Shown piece by piece: positions 45,572-54,540 of a DNA stretch of 64,000 bases. This DNA comes from Methanocorpusculum sp. (GTDB lineage Archaea > Halobacteriota > Methanomicrobia > Methanomicrobiales > Methanocorpusculaceae), in the NCBI GenBank assembly GCA_029986255.1, contig DALTYD010000003.1, positions 1 to 64,000 of the forward strand, written 5' to 3'. The notes beneath the pieces are model-generated. The model was not told the DNA's origin. It saw nothing but the letters and a program-made list of their open reading frames with translations, and made no database searches. Positions within the stretch are counted from its first letter, which is position 1, and every line of letters begins with the position of its first letter. A program made the position numbers and the translations under genes.

Positions 45572-45778
45572 GGTCCAACGATTGCGAGTGCAAATCCACA
45601 GTTCCTCGAAATCGAAAAACGCCTTGACGCAATCGAAAGGAGGATTGAGTTCACGGATGCTGAAATCGCGATGCGTGTTGGAAGAAAAATTGGTCGTGAC
45701 ATCGGTATCCTCTATGGTCTTGTAGCAGGATGTATCACCTTTATGGTGATTATGATGTTAGTCACAAGGATAATGTAA
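45044..45778 (+). CDS. mtrG: MtrA corrinoid domain fused to MtrG
   Basis: A 244-residue fusion at the place where mtrG normally lies. Residues 1-176 are identical to MtrA, including His85, the cobalt ligand. Residues 177-244 are MtrG: a charged amphipathic part ([20 protein letters not shown]), the [15 protein letters not shown] motif and a C-terminal membrane helix. The MtrG part has no ATG, GTG or TTG at or near its beginning in frame; the first Met comes only after 33 of its 68 residues, so complete MtrG can be made only as this fusion. The ribosome site GAGGTGA (45031-45037) is strong. The complex may therefore carry a second corrinoid arm in place of plain MtrG. Confidence 0.9.
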   Translation: MADKKSPASGWPIIQGDYHTGDANSPVAVITMGSHLDETAICAAGAALAGSCKTENLGIEKIVANIISNPNIRFVLLCGTEVKGHLSGQSIEAMHKNGVEGGKIVGSGGAIPFLENLTEEHIKRFQEQVEIVNIMESEDLGQISAKIAELTARDPGAFGADPIVVQISDDEGGNTGGPTIASANPQFLEIEKRLDAIERRIEFTDAEIAMRVGRKIGRDIGILYGLVAGCITFMVIMMLVTRIM

Positions 45779-45792
45779 ATTGAGGTGCCAAT

Positions 45793-46812
45793 ATGTTCAA
45801 GTTCGAAAAGGAACAACAGGTCTTTGACTTTAATGGAACAAAGATTGGTGGACAGCCAGGAGAATACCCGCGTGTTCTTGGTGCATCCATCTTCTATAAC
45901 AAACACGAGTGTGTTCTTGATGACCACACAGGTAAGATTGACAAAGTAAAGGCAGAAGCACTCTGGAACCGCTGTCAGGAATTGACAGATGAAACTGGTA
46001 ATCACTTCTTCCTCCAGATTATTGCAGAACATGGAGAAGCATTCGAGTCCTACTTCCAGTGGTTTGATAGCATTGACAACAAGACTGCCTTCTTGATGGA
46101 TTCCTCTGCACCGGAGGCTCTTGTTCATGCAACAAAGTACGTCACAGAAGTTGGTCTTGCGGATCGCGCTATCTATAACTCCATCAATGGTTCTATTCAA
46201 CCAGAAAATATCCAGGCGCTTGCTGAGTCTGATGTAGATTCTGCAATTGTCCTTGCGTTTAACCCGGGAGATGGATCTGTTGCAGGTCGTGAAAAAGTGC
46301 TTTCTGAGGGTGGTGTTGCAGGTCAGGCAAAAGGAATGCTTACGATTGCAGAGGAGTGTGGTATCAAACGTCCGATCCTTGATACTGCTGCAACTCCGCT
46401 CGGTCTCGGTTCAGCAGGTTCATTCCGCGAAATTCTTGCATGTAAGGCTATCCATGGATTGCCGACAGGTGGTGCATACCACAATATGACAGTATCTTGG
46501 ACTTGGTTAAAACGCTGGAGAAAGAATATCCATGAGCAATATAAGGGTAAGGATATCCTTGCAGAGCAGATGTTCCATCATCACTATGGTGGTATTGAGG
46601 GCGTTCGCCAGATTGCATGGTCTTCACCGGATATTGGCTGTAATATTATGGCTATGACTCTTGGTGCAGATCTTATTATGTTTGGTCCGATTGAAAACAT
46701 GGAAGGTATTGCAACAGCAGCTGCTTTCTCTGACATCGTTTTGTCTGAGGCTCTTACTGAACTCGGTGGTGAAGTTCAGGATCATAATGGTCCTTTGTAC
46801 AAACTGATATAA
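45793..46812 (+). CDS. mtrH: Methyltransferase Mtr subunit H
   Basis: A 339-residue soluble subunit that transfers the methyl group from methyl-H4MPT to the corrinoid of MtrA. It belongs to the pterin-binding TIM-barrel group; conserved parts are FKFEKEQQVFDFNGTKIGGQ, FLMDSSAPEALVHATKYVTE and DTAATPLGLGSAGSFREI. It ends the operon, and a T-rich stretch at about 46859-46915 follows. Confidence 0.95.
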   Translation: MFKFEKEQQVFDFNGTKIGGQPGEYPRVLGASIFYNKHECVLDDHTGKIDKVKAEALWNRCQELTDETGNHFFLQIIAEHGEAFESYFQWFDSIDNKTAFLMDSSAPEALVHATKYVTEVGLADRAIYNSINGSIQPENIQALAESDVDSAIVLAFNPGDGSVAGREKVLSEGGVAGQAKGMLTIAEECGIKRPILDTAATPLGLGSAGSFREILACKAIHGLPTGGAYHNMTVSWTWLKRWRKNIHEQYKGKDILAEQMFHHHYGGIEGVRQIAWSSPDIGCNIMAMTLGADLIMFGPIENMEGIATAAAFSDIVLSEALTELGGEVQDHNGPLYKLI

Positions 46813-46963
46813 TTCAATGAACTAATTGTTAGTTGTTCCAGAATGCAAACAGATTCAGAATATTTTTCTGGTCTGTTTTGCCATTTTGGTTCTAATTTTA
46901 TTTGTTTTTTTGGATGTATCAGAAGGCATACATACTGTTAATGCAATAATACATTGCACTATT

Positions 46964-49129
46964 ATGCGATTCAGTGAGGGTAATCTGACCCAACAATATT
47001 ATTGTGATTATTTGACGATTCTTATAAAAAAAATATCTTCTTCGACGACAACTGATGATGTACTCCGGTCTGTACACGAGAGCATTGTGTTCCATAATTT
47101 GTTTTTTCACCGGATGAACGTTGATGGGGGATTCCATACCAGGGTGCTATCTACACTATTACAACAGCCAGATGCTAGACGAGTTCTGCTGGATCTTCTT
47201 GCCAAGATGGGGAAATCCGATGTCACTTCTGTACCTGTTGAGGAGTGGCTAAAACGAGAGTATGCATCCGCTGTTGAGGCGAGGGACAATGCCAGGATGA
47301 TTGCGGTTGAGGCACTACTGCGTTCATATATTTCCGGAACGAATCAAGTCGCAGAGATTATTGTGTCTACAGGCGATTTTCGTCCTCTAAGTTGGTGGAA
47401 GTTAGAAACACGGCGTATTACTTTTTTGGAAATTGCAAATTCTGATATGTATTTTGATATTGGTTGTCGTCCTTTTTGGCACGAGTTTCCCTTTGATCGT
47501 TATGCTGCAGTGATGGCAAATGTTCCCGATCTCCCTTCACAAAGAATTTCTGACTGTGTTTCCTGTATTGCAGGTGCATGGTTTTCTTCCCTTACTCGTG
47601 AAGAAATGATTTCTTGGTTGAATATATCTCAGCCGACATCGTCTGAGTGGAAGAGTCTATGTGCTCCACTTCTAAAGTGTGATTATCCCGATCCAGCACT
47701 ATCTTCGGCGAATTGGCTATATGCATCTGGAAATAATGATCCTGCAATGGATCTATATGCGAAGATCACTCTTGCGTTTCCAGAGACTTTTGCCGAATTT
47801 TTTTCATTCGAGATGATGGGAGATATTTTCCGAAACTCTGGTGATTTTGACAATGCATTTGAGGCATATAAGAATGCTTTTCTCATGATTCGAGGTGCGA
47901 ATGAATATCAGACAGCAATTAGCCTCAAAAATCTCTGTGAAATAGGTGATGAACTAGGTGAGGATATGTCGGATTATTATGCACGAATTGCCTCTATTGC
48001 ACGCTTGCTTCCGCTATCGGAGAGAACGCATCTGTACATGGAACTTGCATCATCATGCCGTCGTCGTCGTTCGTATGAGGAAGAGTACATGTATCTTGAG
48101 CAAGTGCTTGACGCTGAGGAAAGGGATGAGGACTTGATAGCTTCTGCGTTTTCACGGCTTTTGGAGATGAACTCATTTCTTACCGTTGACGGAAAACTAG
48201 ATCATACATCACTTGTAGCGAAGGACGTGGAATATGAATCCACTATCGCGATGACACGGGGAATTATCGCTTATTTTGGTTTTGATCCGATATGTGCATT
48301 AAGATGGTATGAACGTTCTGGTTTACCGGTTGCTTCTTCTTTGCGATTTACTGCGGCGATGGCTGCTGATGTTGATGCGGAGGCATATGTAGAAACTTCT
48401 ATTCAACGAGCTATTCTTCTTACGACGAGAGGTGCCCCAATAGAAGATGTTATTCGTGAGATGAATGTGGCGATCACTGAGATATGGCAGAATGACTGCT
48501 CTCTCTCGAAATTGTTTAGCCAAATTATCCCATATCTTCCATTGGATCGGAGGAGTGCAATTCTTTCTGCAGTGACAACTCGCGCCACTTTGAATGATGA
48601 ACGCGCGATTGTGTGCTCTGCAGTATCACAAGCCCTGCTATCTTTTGGACTGGTTGATGAGGCACGTTCAATGCTCCGAATGGCACTTCGCGCAAATCCA
48701 GGGCGTGATGTACGATCTCATTTATTTATGGATCTTGGGTGGTTAGAATATGAAGTTGGAGCCTATACTGAAGCGACGTCTGCGTGTGATGCGGCATTGA
48801 AAATTAATGATCAATTCCCTGCTGCATGGGCGTGTCGCGCTCGTGCTCTCGCATGCATGGGCAGATATGATGAGGCATTTGTGGCTTCTGAATATGCGGT
48901 TGTACAAAATCCCTCAAATACTTCATATCAACATCTTCGTGCAGCCCTTGAAGTTGTTTTGACGTTGCCAGTGGATCCGTTGATCGATCTGATGTTTGTT
49001 CTCCCGGATCCTGGTTATCTGCAAGCTGCTGCTGCTAGATATTGCGCGCGAAATGGCGGTTTCTGTAAACCTTCCGTATGGGATGTGATGAATGTTGAGG
49101 ATGTTGTTTCGATGAGATTTATATCCTAG
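46964..49129 (+). CDS. Large TPR-repeat protein of unknown role
   Basis: A protein of about 721 residues, all-helical by composition. Clear tetratricopeptide repeats lie near the end, for example FMDLGWLEYEVGAYTEATSA and ACRARALACMGRYDEAFVAS, with weaker ones around the middle (DIFRNSGDFDNAFEAYKNAF). I chose ATG 46964. The longer frame from a TTG at 46826 would add 46 residues translated from the T-rich terminator region after mtrH, including a false hydrophobic segment. TPR proteins usually bind other proteins; the substrate is unknown. It follows the mtr operon on the same strand but probably has its own promoter. Confidence 0.7.
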   Translation: MRFSEGNLTQQYYCDYLTILIKKISSSTTTDDVLRSVHESIVFHNLFFHRMNVDGGFHTRVLSTLLQQPDARRVLLDLLAKMGKSDVTSVPVEEWLKREYASAVEARDNARMIAVEALLRSYISGTNQVAEIIVSTGDFRPLSWWKLETRRITFLEIANSDMYFDIGCRPFWHEFPFDRYAAVMANVPDLPSQRISDCVSCIAGAWFSSLTREEMISWLNISQPTSSEWKSLCAPLLKCDYPDPALSSANWLYASGNNDPAMDLYAKITLAFPETFAEFFSFEMMGDIFRNSGDFDNAFEAYKNAFLMIRGANEYQTAISLKNLCEIGDELGEDMSDYYARIASIARLLPLSERTHLYMELASSCRRRRSYEEEYMYLEQVLDAEERDEDLIASAFSRLLEMNSFLTVDGKLDHTSLVAKDVEYESTIAMTRGIIAYFGFDPICALRWYERSGLPVASSLRFTAAMAADVDAEAYVETSIQRAILLTTRGAPIEDVIREMNVAITEIWQNDCSLSKLFSQIIPYLPLDRRSAILSAVTTRATLNDERAIVCSAVSQALLSFGLVDEARSMLRMALRANPGRDVRSHLFMDLGWLEYEVGAYTEATSACDAALKINDQFPAAWACRARALACMGRYDEAFVASEYAVVQNPSNTSYQHLRAALEVVLTLPVDPLIDLMFVLPDPGYLQAAAARYCARNGGFCKPSVWDVMNVEDVVSMRFIS

Positions 49130-50058
49130 TATACTCATTTTTTGTTTATTTTGGATTTGGTAGAGTGGACAAATCCTCTCCTCATTAGTTGATAAAACCA
49201 TTTTAATTTTGATAAAAAAAGCATCTCTCTATATTTTTTATTATTAGACGATTTTTATAAAAATTTTTCCGTTCTTTTGTTTCTTCACACACCAAAGTAA
49301 GCCTCCTCTCTTTGTGCTCCAAGGTGATGATTTTTGTGTATTTATTTTTTGTCAGAAAAAAATTTTATGTTTGTTTTATGTATGTAGATGTTTCTGTAGT
49401 TCCCAATGTTGGTTCTATTAAAGAACCATGATAAGACAAATCTCTATCATGGTTTAGATATTCCCGGTTTCTTAAGATATCTTAGAAGCTTCCTTATTGT
49501 TGTTTATTGATTCTTTATATATTAAGATTGCGAATTAAATCCCTAATGAGTTGCTGCGAGCTCTCCTTTCTAGTCTATTCTTGAGCAGAAGGTGCAATTG
49601 TTTGATTGAGCGTAATTTGGTGCATATGGTCTGAAATCCTTATTAGTAATATTTCATGATGTATTATTATCTTAATTATGGCATTGTGAGTAGAAAATTC
49701 GATAACTCTCTCTGCCATATTGGAGATTAATAGGTAGATTCCTTTATGCACTTTCTTAATTTCTCTTTTCTGGGACTAAATAATCATTTTTCCTAAAGAT
49801 TTTGTCGATGATTCATGTACTGTTATATCTGATTGCGACCATTGTAATTTGTTCAACACAAAATTTTTCTGAAAATCTTATTCTTTTCGTGTTGTCTTGT
49901 ATCTGCGTAGTTGACGTATAATCAGTGTCTCATAATTTCAGTCCATTATTCTCCAAATATTCGGTTAGAATGCTACATAATGAGAATATAATAATTTAAT
50001 ATCAAAATCTTTTTAAATAAATATCTCCTAAAATTATATAATTAAAAGAAGCAAAAGA
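49130..50058. other. Long intergenic region with overlapping hairpins
   Basis: 929 bp, strongly A+T-rich, no ORF with support. The only clear structure is a pair of overlapping inverted repeats at 49411-49454. A TATA-like stretch at about 50010-50040 probably serves the tRNA that follows. Confidence 0.5.
49411..49454 (+). repeat. Two mutually exclusive hairpins
   Basis: Hairpin 1: GGTTCT 49411-49416 with AGAACC 49422-49427. Hairpin 2: AACCATGATA 49424-49433 with TATCATGGTT 49445-49454, a 10-bp perfect stem. The bases AACC (49424-49427) belong to both stems, so only one can form in full at a time. Confidence 0.7.
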
Positions 50059-50133
50059 AGCGAGGTGGGGTAGTCAGGAGATCCCGACGGGCTCATAACC
50101 CGTAGACCAATGGTTCAAATCCATTCCTCGCTA
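50059..50133 (+). tRNA. Initiator tRNA-Met (CAT)
   Basis: A cloverleaf with acceptor stem AGCGAGG/CCTCGCT, discriminator A, anticodon loop CTCATAA (anticodon CAT) and T loop TTCAAAT. The A1-T72 pair and the three G-C pairs GGG/CCC in the anticodon stem are the marks of archaeal initiator tRNA rather than elongator tRNA-Met. Confidence 0.92.
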
Positions 50134-50188
50134 CTATTTTTCCAAAAACAGAATAGACTTAATCTTATAAATCGATACCTATTATGAG

Positions 50189-51412
50189 ATGACTGCATCC
50201 AAAATACTTCTTCTTGTTATAGATGGTGTGGGAGATCGTCCTTGTGATTGTCTTGATGGTAACACTCCATTACAGGCTGCAAATCTCCCCAATCTTGACG
50301 AAATCGCGAGGAATGGTATCTGCGGCATCATGGATCCTATTGCACCAGGAATACGGGTTGGTTCAGATACCTCTCATTTAAGCATTCTTGGCTATCCTCC
50401 TAAGCAGTATTATACAGGCCGTGGGCCTCTAGAGGCGGCTGGTTGTGGTATTCAGATGAAACCTGGCATGATTGGGTTTCGTGCAAACTTTGCAACCATT
50501 GACGATGCGGGTAATGTGATTGATCGTCGTGCAGGTAGAATTACTGACACCATCGAGATTTCTACTGCTATCCGTGATGGGGTTGATCTCAGCAAGTATG
50601 GTGTTACTATTCAGTTTGAGCCAGGTTCAGGTCATCGTGCAGCTCTTGCATTTGAAGGGAATGGGCTTTCCTCCGCAGTCTCTAGCAATGATCCGAAAGT
50701 AACTGGTCTTCCTCCCAAAACTATTCACCCTGAAGGAGATACCTCTCCTGAAGCAAAATTTACGGCTGAGGTCTGCAATGAGTTTTGCCGTCAGGCAGCA
50801 GATATTCTCAAAGATCATCCTCTCAATTATTCACGCCAAGCAGCAGATCTACATCCTGCGAACATTGTTCTTATCCGAGGAGCTGGTGTCATGGGCATTT
50901 ATGAACCTTTCCAAGAACGATATGATCTTTCTGGAAGCGTTGTTACCTCAGCTTCTCTCATTGCAGGGATTGGTTGTTCTGTTGGACTTCGTCGTGTGTT
51001 GGTTCACCCCACCACTCCTCTTGTGGAGCAGGTTGATCGTGTTCTCCATGAGTTTGAAACTCAGGATTTTGTTCTTTTCAACATAAAAAATGCGGATGAA
51101 TATGGTCATGATGGTAAAGCAATAGAGAAGATGAAGTTTTTAGAAAATATAGATAGAGAACTTTGTTCTCTCATGGAGGTTCCTGATCTCATGCTTGTAG
51201 TTTGTGGTGATCACTCCACTCCTTGCTCCATCATGGAGCACAGCGCAGATCCTGTGCCACTGATCATTCATGGAGATGGAGTGCGAATTGATCACGTTTC
51301 TTCTTATGATGAGATTTCCTGTGCTGCAGGTGCTCTCTGCCGAATACGTGGTGGTGATCTGATGCCACTTCTCTTGGATCTCATTGACAAAACTCATAAG
51401 TACGGGGCGTAA
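50189..51412 (+). CDS. apgM: Cofactor-independent phosphoglycerate mutase (archaeal aPGAM)
   Basis: Interconverts 3- and 2-phosphoglycerate in gluconeogenesis and glycolysis. The 407-residue protein belongs to the alkaline-phosphatase superfamily: metal ligands lie in LLLVIDGVGDRP (about residues 6-17), SDTSHLSILGYPP (about 67-79) holds the catalytic Ser region, and further ligands lie in NIKNADEYGHDG and VVCGDHSTP. It leads a unit with the two genes that follow. Confidence 0.93.
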   Translation: MTASKILLLVIDGVGDRPCDCLDGNTPLQAANLPNLDEIARNGICGIMDPIAPGIRVGSDTSHLSILGYPPKQYYTGRGPLEAAGCGIQMKPGMIGFRANFATIDDAGNVIDRRAGRITDTIEISTAIRDGVDLSKYGVTIQFEPGSGHRAALAFEGNGLSSAVSSNDPKVTGLPPKTIHPEGDTSPEAKFTAEVCNEFCRQAADILKDHPLNYSRQAADLHPANIVLIRGAGVMGIYEPFQERYDLSGSVVTSASLIAGIGCSVGLRRVLVHPTTPLVEQVDRVLHEFETQDFVLFNIKNADEYGHDGKAIEKMKFLENIDRELCSLMEVPDLMLVVCGDHSTPCSIMEHSADPVPLIIHGDGVRIDHVSSYDEISCAAGALCRIRGGDLMPLLLDLIDKTHKYGA

Positions 51413-51440
51413 TGATTATTACATATATTCGGGGTGGGGC

Positions 51441-52469
51441 ATGGCAGATGAAAAGAAACAATGGATTGTAAGAGCTCAACCTGATCTAGATAATGTCCAG
51501 ATTGAGGCTGAGGAATTTTTTTCAGGGGAGAGGGAAAATAGATGTTCATCATTGCCCACTTATCCCTTAGGTTCTGATGAGTTATCTCTTGAAACACAGT
51601 CTCTGGATGAAAAATTCTCTTCAATTGCTACTCCGACAATTACTGAGCTCTTCAAGAAGTGTATTTTTCCAGACAAAGTCGAGTTGCAGGAGTGCCTTCT
51701 CAAAACTAAAAATGATATCTTGGTTGGAGAAAGCTGCACTATCGAATATGGTCTTTATGGGCATGACATTGTCATTTGTGAATTTTGTAAACTCACTGGC
51801 GATGTCATAGCTGAAGGCGATCTTCGCATTGACAACTTCTGTGAGATTAATGGCACAGTCATCTGCAATGGGGATGCCTATCTTGGGGAAGGCGTCAAAG
51901 TGAATGGAAAATTGACTGTAGATGGAAATCTTGATATTGGCGACAATGTCATTATCGGAAAAGAGTTCAGAGCGCAGGGTGATATCAGTATTCGGAATCC
52001 TGTGCCAGTTCTTCTATATCTCTTTCTCTATGTTCTGACGATGCTACATCTAGATAATGATGAAGATATTGAAAAAACTGTTAATGCTATCATTTTGGAG
52101 GCAACCTCTGAACCACTTGTTCTTCCTCCCCACACTGTAATGAATCTCAACTCCTTCTCTGTACCGACTCCGATGGAAATTGGTGCGAACTGTCGTTTGC
52201 ATGGCAACATCACAGTGAAATCACTTTCTCTGAAGAATGATGTGGTAATTTTCGGAGGTATTCACTCAAGCAGCTTCGTTAAAATAGGAGAGCGGACTGT
52301 GGTTCATGGTGATGTTATCGGTTCAAGTATCCAAATTGAATGTGATGCAGATATCCTTGGTGATGTTGTCGGTGATAAGGTATGGTTGCATGAGGATGCA
52401 CTGGTAAACGGTATTATCCGTTCTTTTGATGGTCTGACTATTGGACGATTTAGGGATATGCAGAAATGA
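51441..52469 (+). CDS. Beta-solenoid polymer-forming (bactofilin-like) protein
   Basis: A 342-residue protein whose last 240 residues alternate short hydrophobic/Gly-Asn turns (for example GTVICNGDAYLGEGVKVNGK and LTVDGNLDIGDNVIIG), a left-handed beta-helix pattern like that of bactofilins. A hydrophobic segment VLLYLFLYVLTML (about residues 192-204) interrupts the solenoid. ATG 51441 has a GGGGTGGGG site upstream; an in-frame ATG at 51384 would overlap apgM. It overlaps the methyltransferase-like gene by 4 bp. A scaffolding or surface-sensing role is speculative. Confidence 0.65.
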   Translation: MADEKKQWIVRAQPDLDNVQIEAEEFFSGERENRCSSLPTYPLGSDELSLETQSLDEKFSSIATPTITELFKKCIFPDKVELQECLLKTKNDILVGESCTIEYGLYGHDIVICEFCKLTGDVIAEGDLRIDNFCEINGTVICNGDAYLGEGVKVNGKLTVDGNLDIGDNVIIGKEFRAQGDISIRNPVPVLLYLFLYVLTMLHLDNDEDIEKTVNAIILEATSEPLVLPPHTVMNLNSFSVPTPMEIGANCRLHGNITVKSLSLKNDVVIFGGIHSSSFVKIGERTVVHGDVIGSSIQIECDADILGDVVGDKVWLHEDALVNGIIRSFDGLTIGRFRDMQK

Positions 52470-53305
52470 AATCGATTGCTGAGATGCTGGATCTTGATTC
52501 TATTCGGTTCCTCGAGCCTGATTATGCCTCACTTATAAATAATGGTGAACCTGGTATTCTAATTTGTGAGGCTAAACCAACGCATGGCGGTGCTCGAATG
52601 TTGATTGATGAGGCAGAAAATCCTGTGTTGCTTGCAGTTTATACGGGTGATGAGTGGGTTGGAACCATATGGACCTTTCGTCGTCCCATGGAGCAGGAAT
52701 TTTCTCTCTTTATGGAGGCTGACGGAGATATCTATCAGGAAGCACGTACCGCAATTGATGATGCTGTACGCGCCTACTTTTCAGAAATTCTTCGTGCAGC
52801 GATTGTCCCCGCTAGTGAGGATCTACCTCATGACAGAATTGAAAAGGTCCGCTCCCTTTTGCAGGAGGTGTGGGGTCCATTTGTACCCGGTCTCTGTTTT
52901 GATGCATGTTCAGGTTCTGGTATTGGTTCGTTGATCATCCGTGAGATGGGTGGTCACCCGATCGCATATGACAATGATCCTACTATGCTTTCGTTGGGCC
53001 TTGCATCAGGTCGCCTAGTACCCGAAAATACCATATGTATCGATGCCAAGGTTGCATCTGTGTATCTTCCAGACGCAGAAAGAGGCATGGGAATTATGTT
53101 TGGTCAAATGTATGTGTACACACTGGGTTTATGGCGACCGATAGTTGAGGAACTTATTGGTATTACTGCTGAAACACTGATTACAGTTGCAACTGAGGAG
53201 GAGGCCCGTTGGGTGCGTGAATGGGCAAAAGAGCTTGATCGCAATTTTGAAATATGGGAAAATGAGCGTGATCCGATTTATGATCGATGGATTTGCTTTG
53301 GATAA
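52466..53305 (+). CDS. Methyltransferase-like protein
   Basis: A 279-residue protein with a possible SAM-binding motif FDACSGSGIGSLIIREMGG (about residues 145-163), followed by AYDNDPTMLSLGLASGRL, which resembles motif II of class I methyltransferases. The first 140 residues are an unknown acidic domain. No catalytic NPPY or similar motif is visible, so the substrate is unclear. It is coupled by ATGA to the beta-solenoid gene and so probably works with it. Confidence 0.6.
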   Translation: MKSIAEMLDLDSIRFLEPDYASLINNGEPGILICEAKPTHGGARMLIDEAENPVLLAVYTGDEWVGTIWTFRRPMEQEFSLFMEADGDIYQEARTAIDDAVRAYFSEILRAAIVPASEDLPHDRIEKVRSLLQEVWGPFVPGLCFDACSGSGIGSLIIREMGGHPIAYDNDPTMLSLGLASGRLVPENTICIDAKVASVYLPDAERGMGIMFGQMYVYTLGLWRPIVEELIGITAETLITVATEEEARWVREWAKELDRNFEIWENERDPIYDRWICFG

Positions 53306-54065
53306 TATTTTTTAAACAAACTCTCACTGTTTTGAGTATTATAAAATGTTATAAAATACTTTTTTCATGATGGTTATCATCTTATTACTATTATGATATC
53401 CATTTTGGTTTTAGGAGGATGGTTGGATGTTCTCGGGTTGATGATGAGATTATCTTTTGCGCAGGTAATATTTCTTATCCTGATCCCCAAACGGTTGTTT
53501 CTAACATTGTGAATATGTCTATTTTGTTTGAATATTAAACAATTGTTGATATCGTTTCAGATACTCACCAATAACTTTGAAATAGAGTGTAAAATTTCTA
53601 AAAAAATTCTCCTTAGATCTTGATTTTAATCAATAAATTACATTTTTTATCTCTCCGTCTTATAATCTTTTTTATCTGAGCAACCATATTGATTTTGTTT
53701 AGTGATTATTTATTGTTTCTACGTCTGGATGGTGGATGAACATGCTTTGCGTAGGAAGGTGATAATCTCATAATCAAGATAATTGAAATCAATCATCGAT
53801 ATATCAGAAAAATTCTTGGTTGTTACACAAATTAAAAAAAAATGTATTTGTCTTTTATCTCCATATCTAGGGTGATTGTTATTGATTTTTGATAACGAAT
53901 CGGTTGCTCCAATCACATGATGATTTCTGCCTCTGTTCCGCCACTTCAAAGACTTCAATGTTCGTATTGTTGTTTTGCACTGTACTTGTTTGAATAGCCC
54001 ATGTTGACGTGACTTCTTTTTTACCTGTATCATTTTCTAGTTCACTCTCCAATATTGATACTCAT
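53306..54065. other. Intergenic region, nothing definite
   Basis: 760 bp. It contains T-rich tracts after the methyltransferase-like gene. A 104-codon minus-strand frame (53719-54033) and a 39-codon plus-strand frame (53419-53538) are present but not supported. The GC content and base use do not differ clearly from other gaps. Confidence 0.5.
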
Positions 54066-54509
54066 ATGGTAATTTCTGGATGTTTGATTGATCTCGATGG
54101 TGTTGTTTATATTAATGAGGAACCAATTCCTGGTGCAATTTCTGCAATACGTGAACTGATGAAGCGCAATATCCCATTTCGTTTTGTCTCTAACAATACT
54201 CATCGAAGTAGAGAAACCATTCGCACTCAACTCGCGCGATTTGGTATTGACGTTCCAGTGGAATGGATCTTCACACCACTTAGCGCTGCAATCACTTATC
54301 TGCAAGATGCAGGTTCCATGTCTTGTTGGTTTCTTGGTAGCCCTGATGCTGCCTTTGAACTCCGAAATGCAGGAATCAATCCTGTTGATCCCACTGCATC
54401 CTATGTCTTAGTTGGAGACTTAAGTGAAGTTCTTGGATACGACATGTTTGTTACTGGATTTCGTGTATTAATTAATAATCACGCTAAACTTCTTGCCCTT
54501 AAACAATGA
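54066..54509 (+). CDS. HAD-IIA sugar phosphatase (NagD-like), N-terminal part of a split gene
   Basis: The first half (147 residues) of a HAD phosphatase. Motif I is GCLIDLDGVVY (about residues 5-15), with the nucleophilic Asp, and motif II lies in FRFVSNNTHRS (about 39-49). The cap domain begins after about residue 75. The reading stops at TGA 54507-54509, just after a 29-bp segment that is repeated at once; an intact homologue would continue into the next ORF. The ATG 54066 start gives the usual family N-terminus. Confidence 0.75.
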   Translation: MVISGCLIDLDGVVYINEEPIPGAISAIRELMKRNIPFRFVSNNTHRSRETIRTQLARFGIDVPVEWIFTPLSAAITYLQDAGSMSCWFLGSPDAAFELRNAGINPVDPTASYVLVGDLSEVLGYDMFVTGFRVLINNHAKLLALKQ

Positions 54510-54540
54510 GCAATCACGCTAAACTTCTTGCCCTTGAACA
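54477..54540 (+). repeat. 29-bp duplication that splits the HAD gene
   Basis: A 29-bp segment beginning AATCACGCTAAACTTCTTG occurs at 54477-54505 and again at 54512-54540, with one mismatch, separated by ATGAGC. The 35-bp shift (not a multiple of 3) brings in a stop and a new ATG that overlap as ATGA. Confidence 0.95.

Noticed and set aside
46826..46963. Upstream extension of the TPR protein with an apparent membrane helix
   Set aside because: It begins with TTG without a good ribosome site, and the hydrophobic stretch is the translation of the T-rich tract expected to terminate mtrH.
53419..53538. 39-codon plus-strand frame right after TTAGGAGG
   Set aside because: The ATG abuts the putative ribosome site with no spacing, and the peptide resembles nothing known. 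Possibly chance.
53719..54033. 104-codon minus-strand frame that might be a broken transposase
   Set aside because: It is Lys/Arg/Asn-rich but shows no DDE or other transposase motif, no inverted repeats or target duplication, and no ribosome site.
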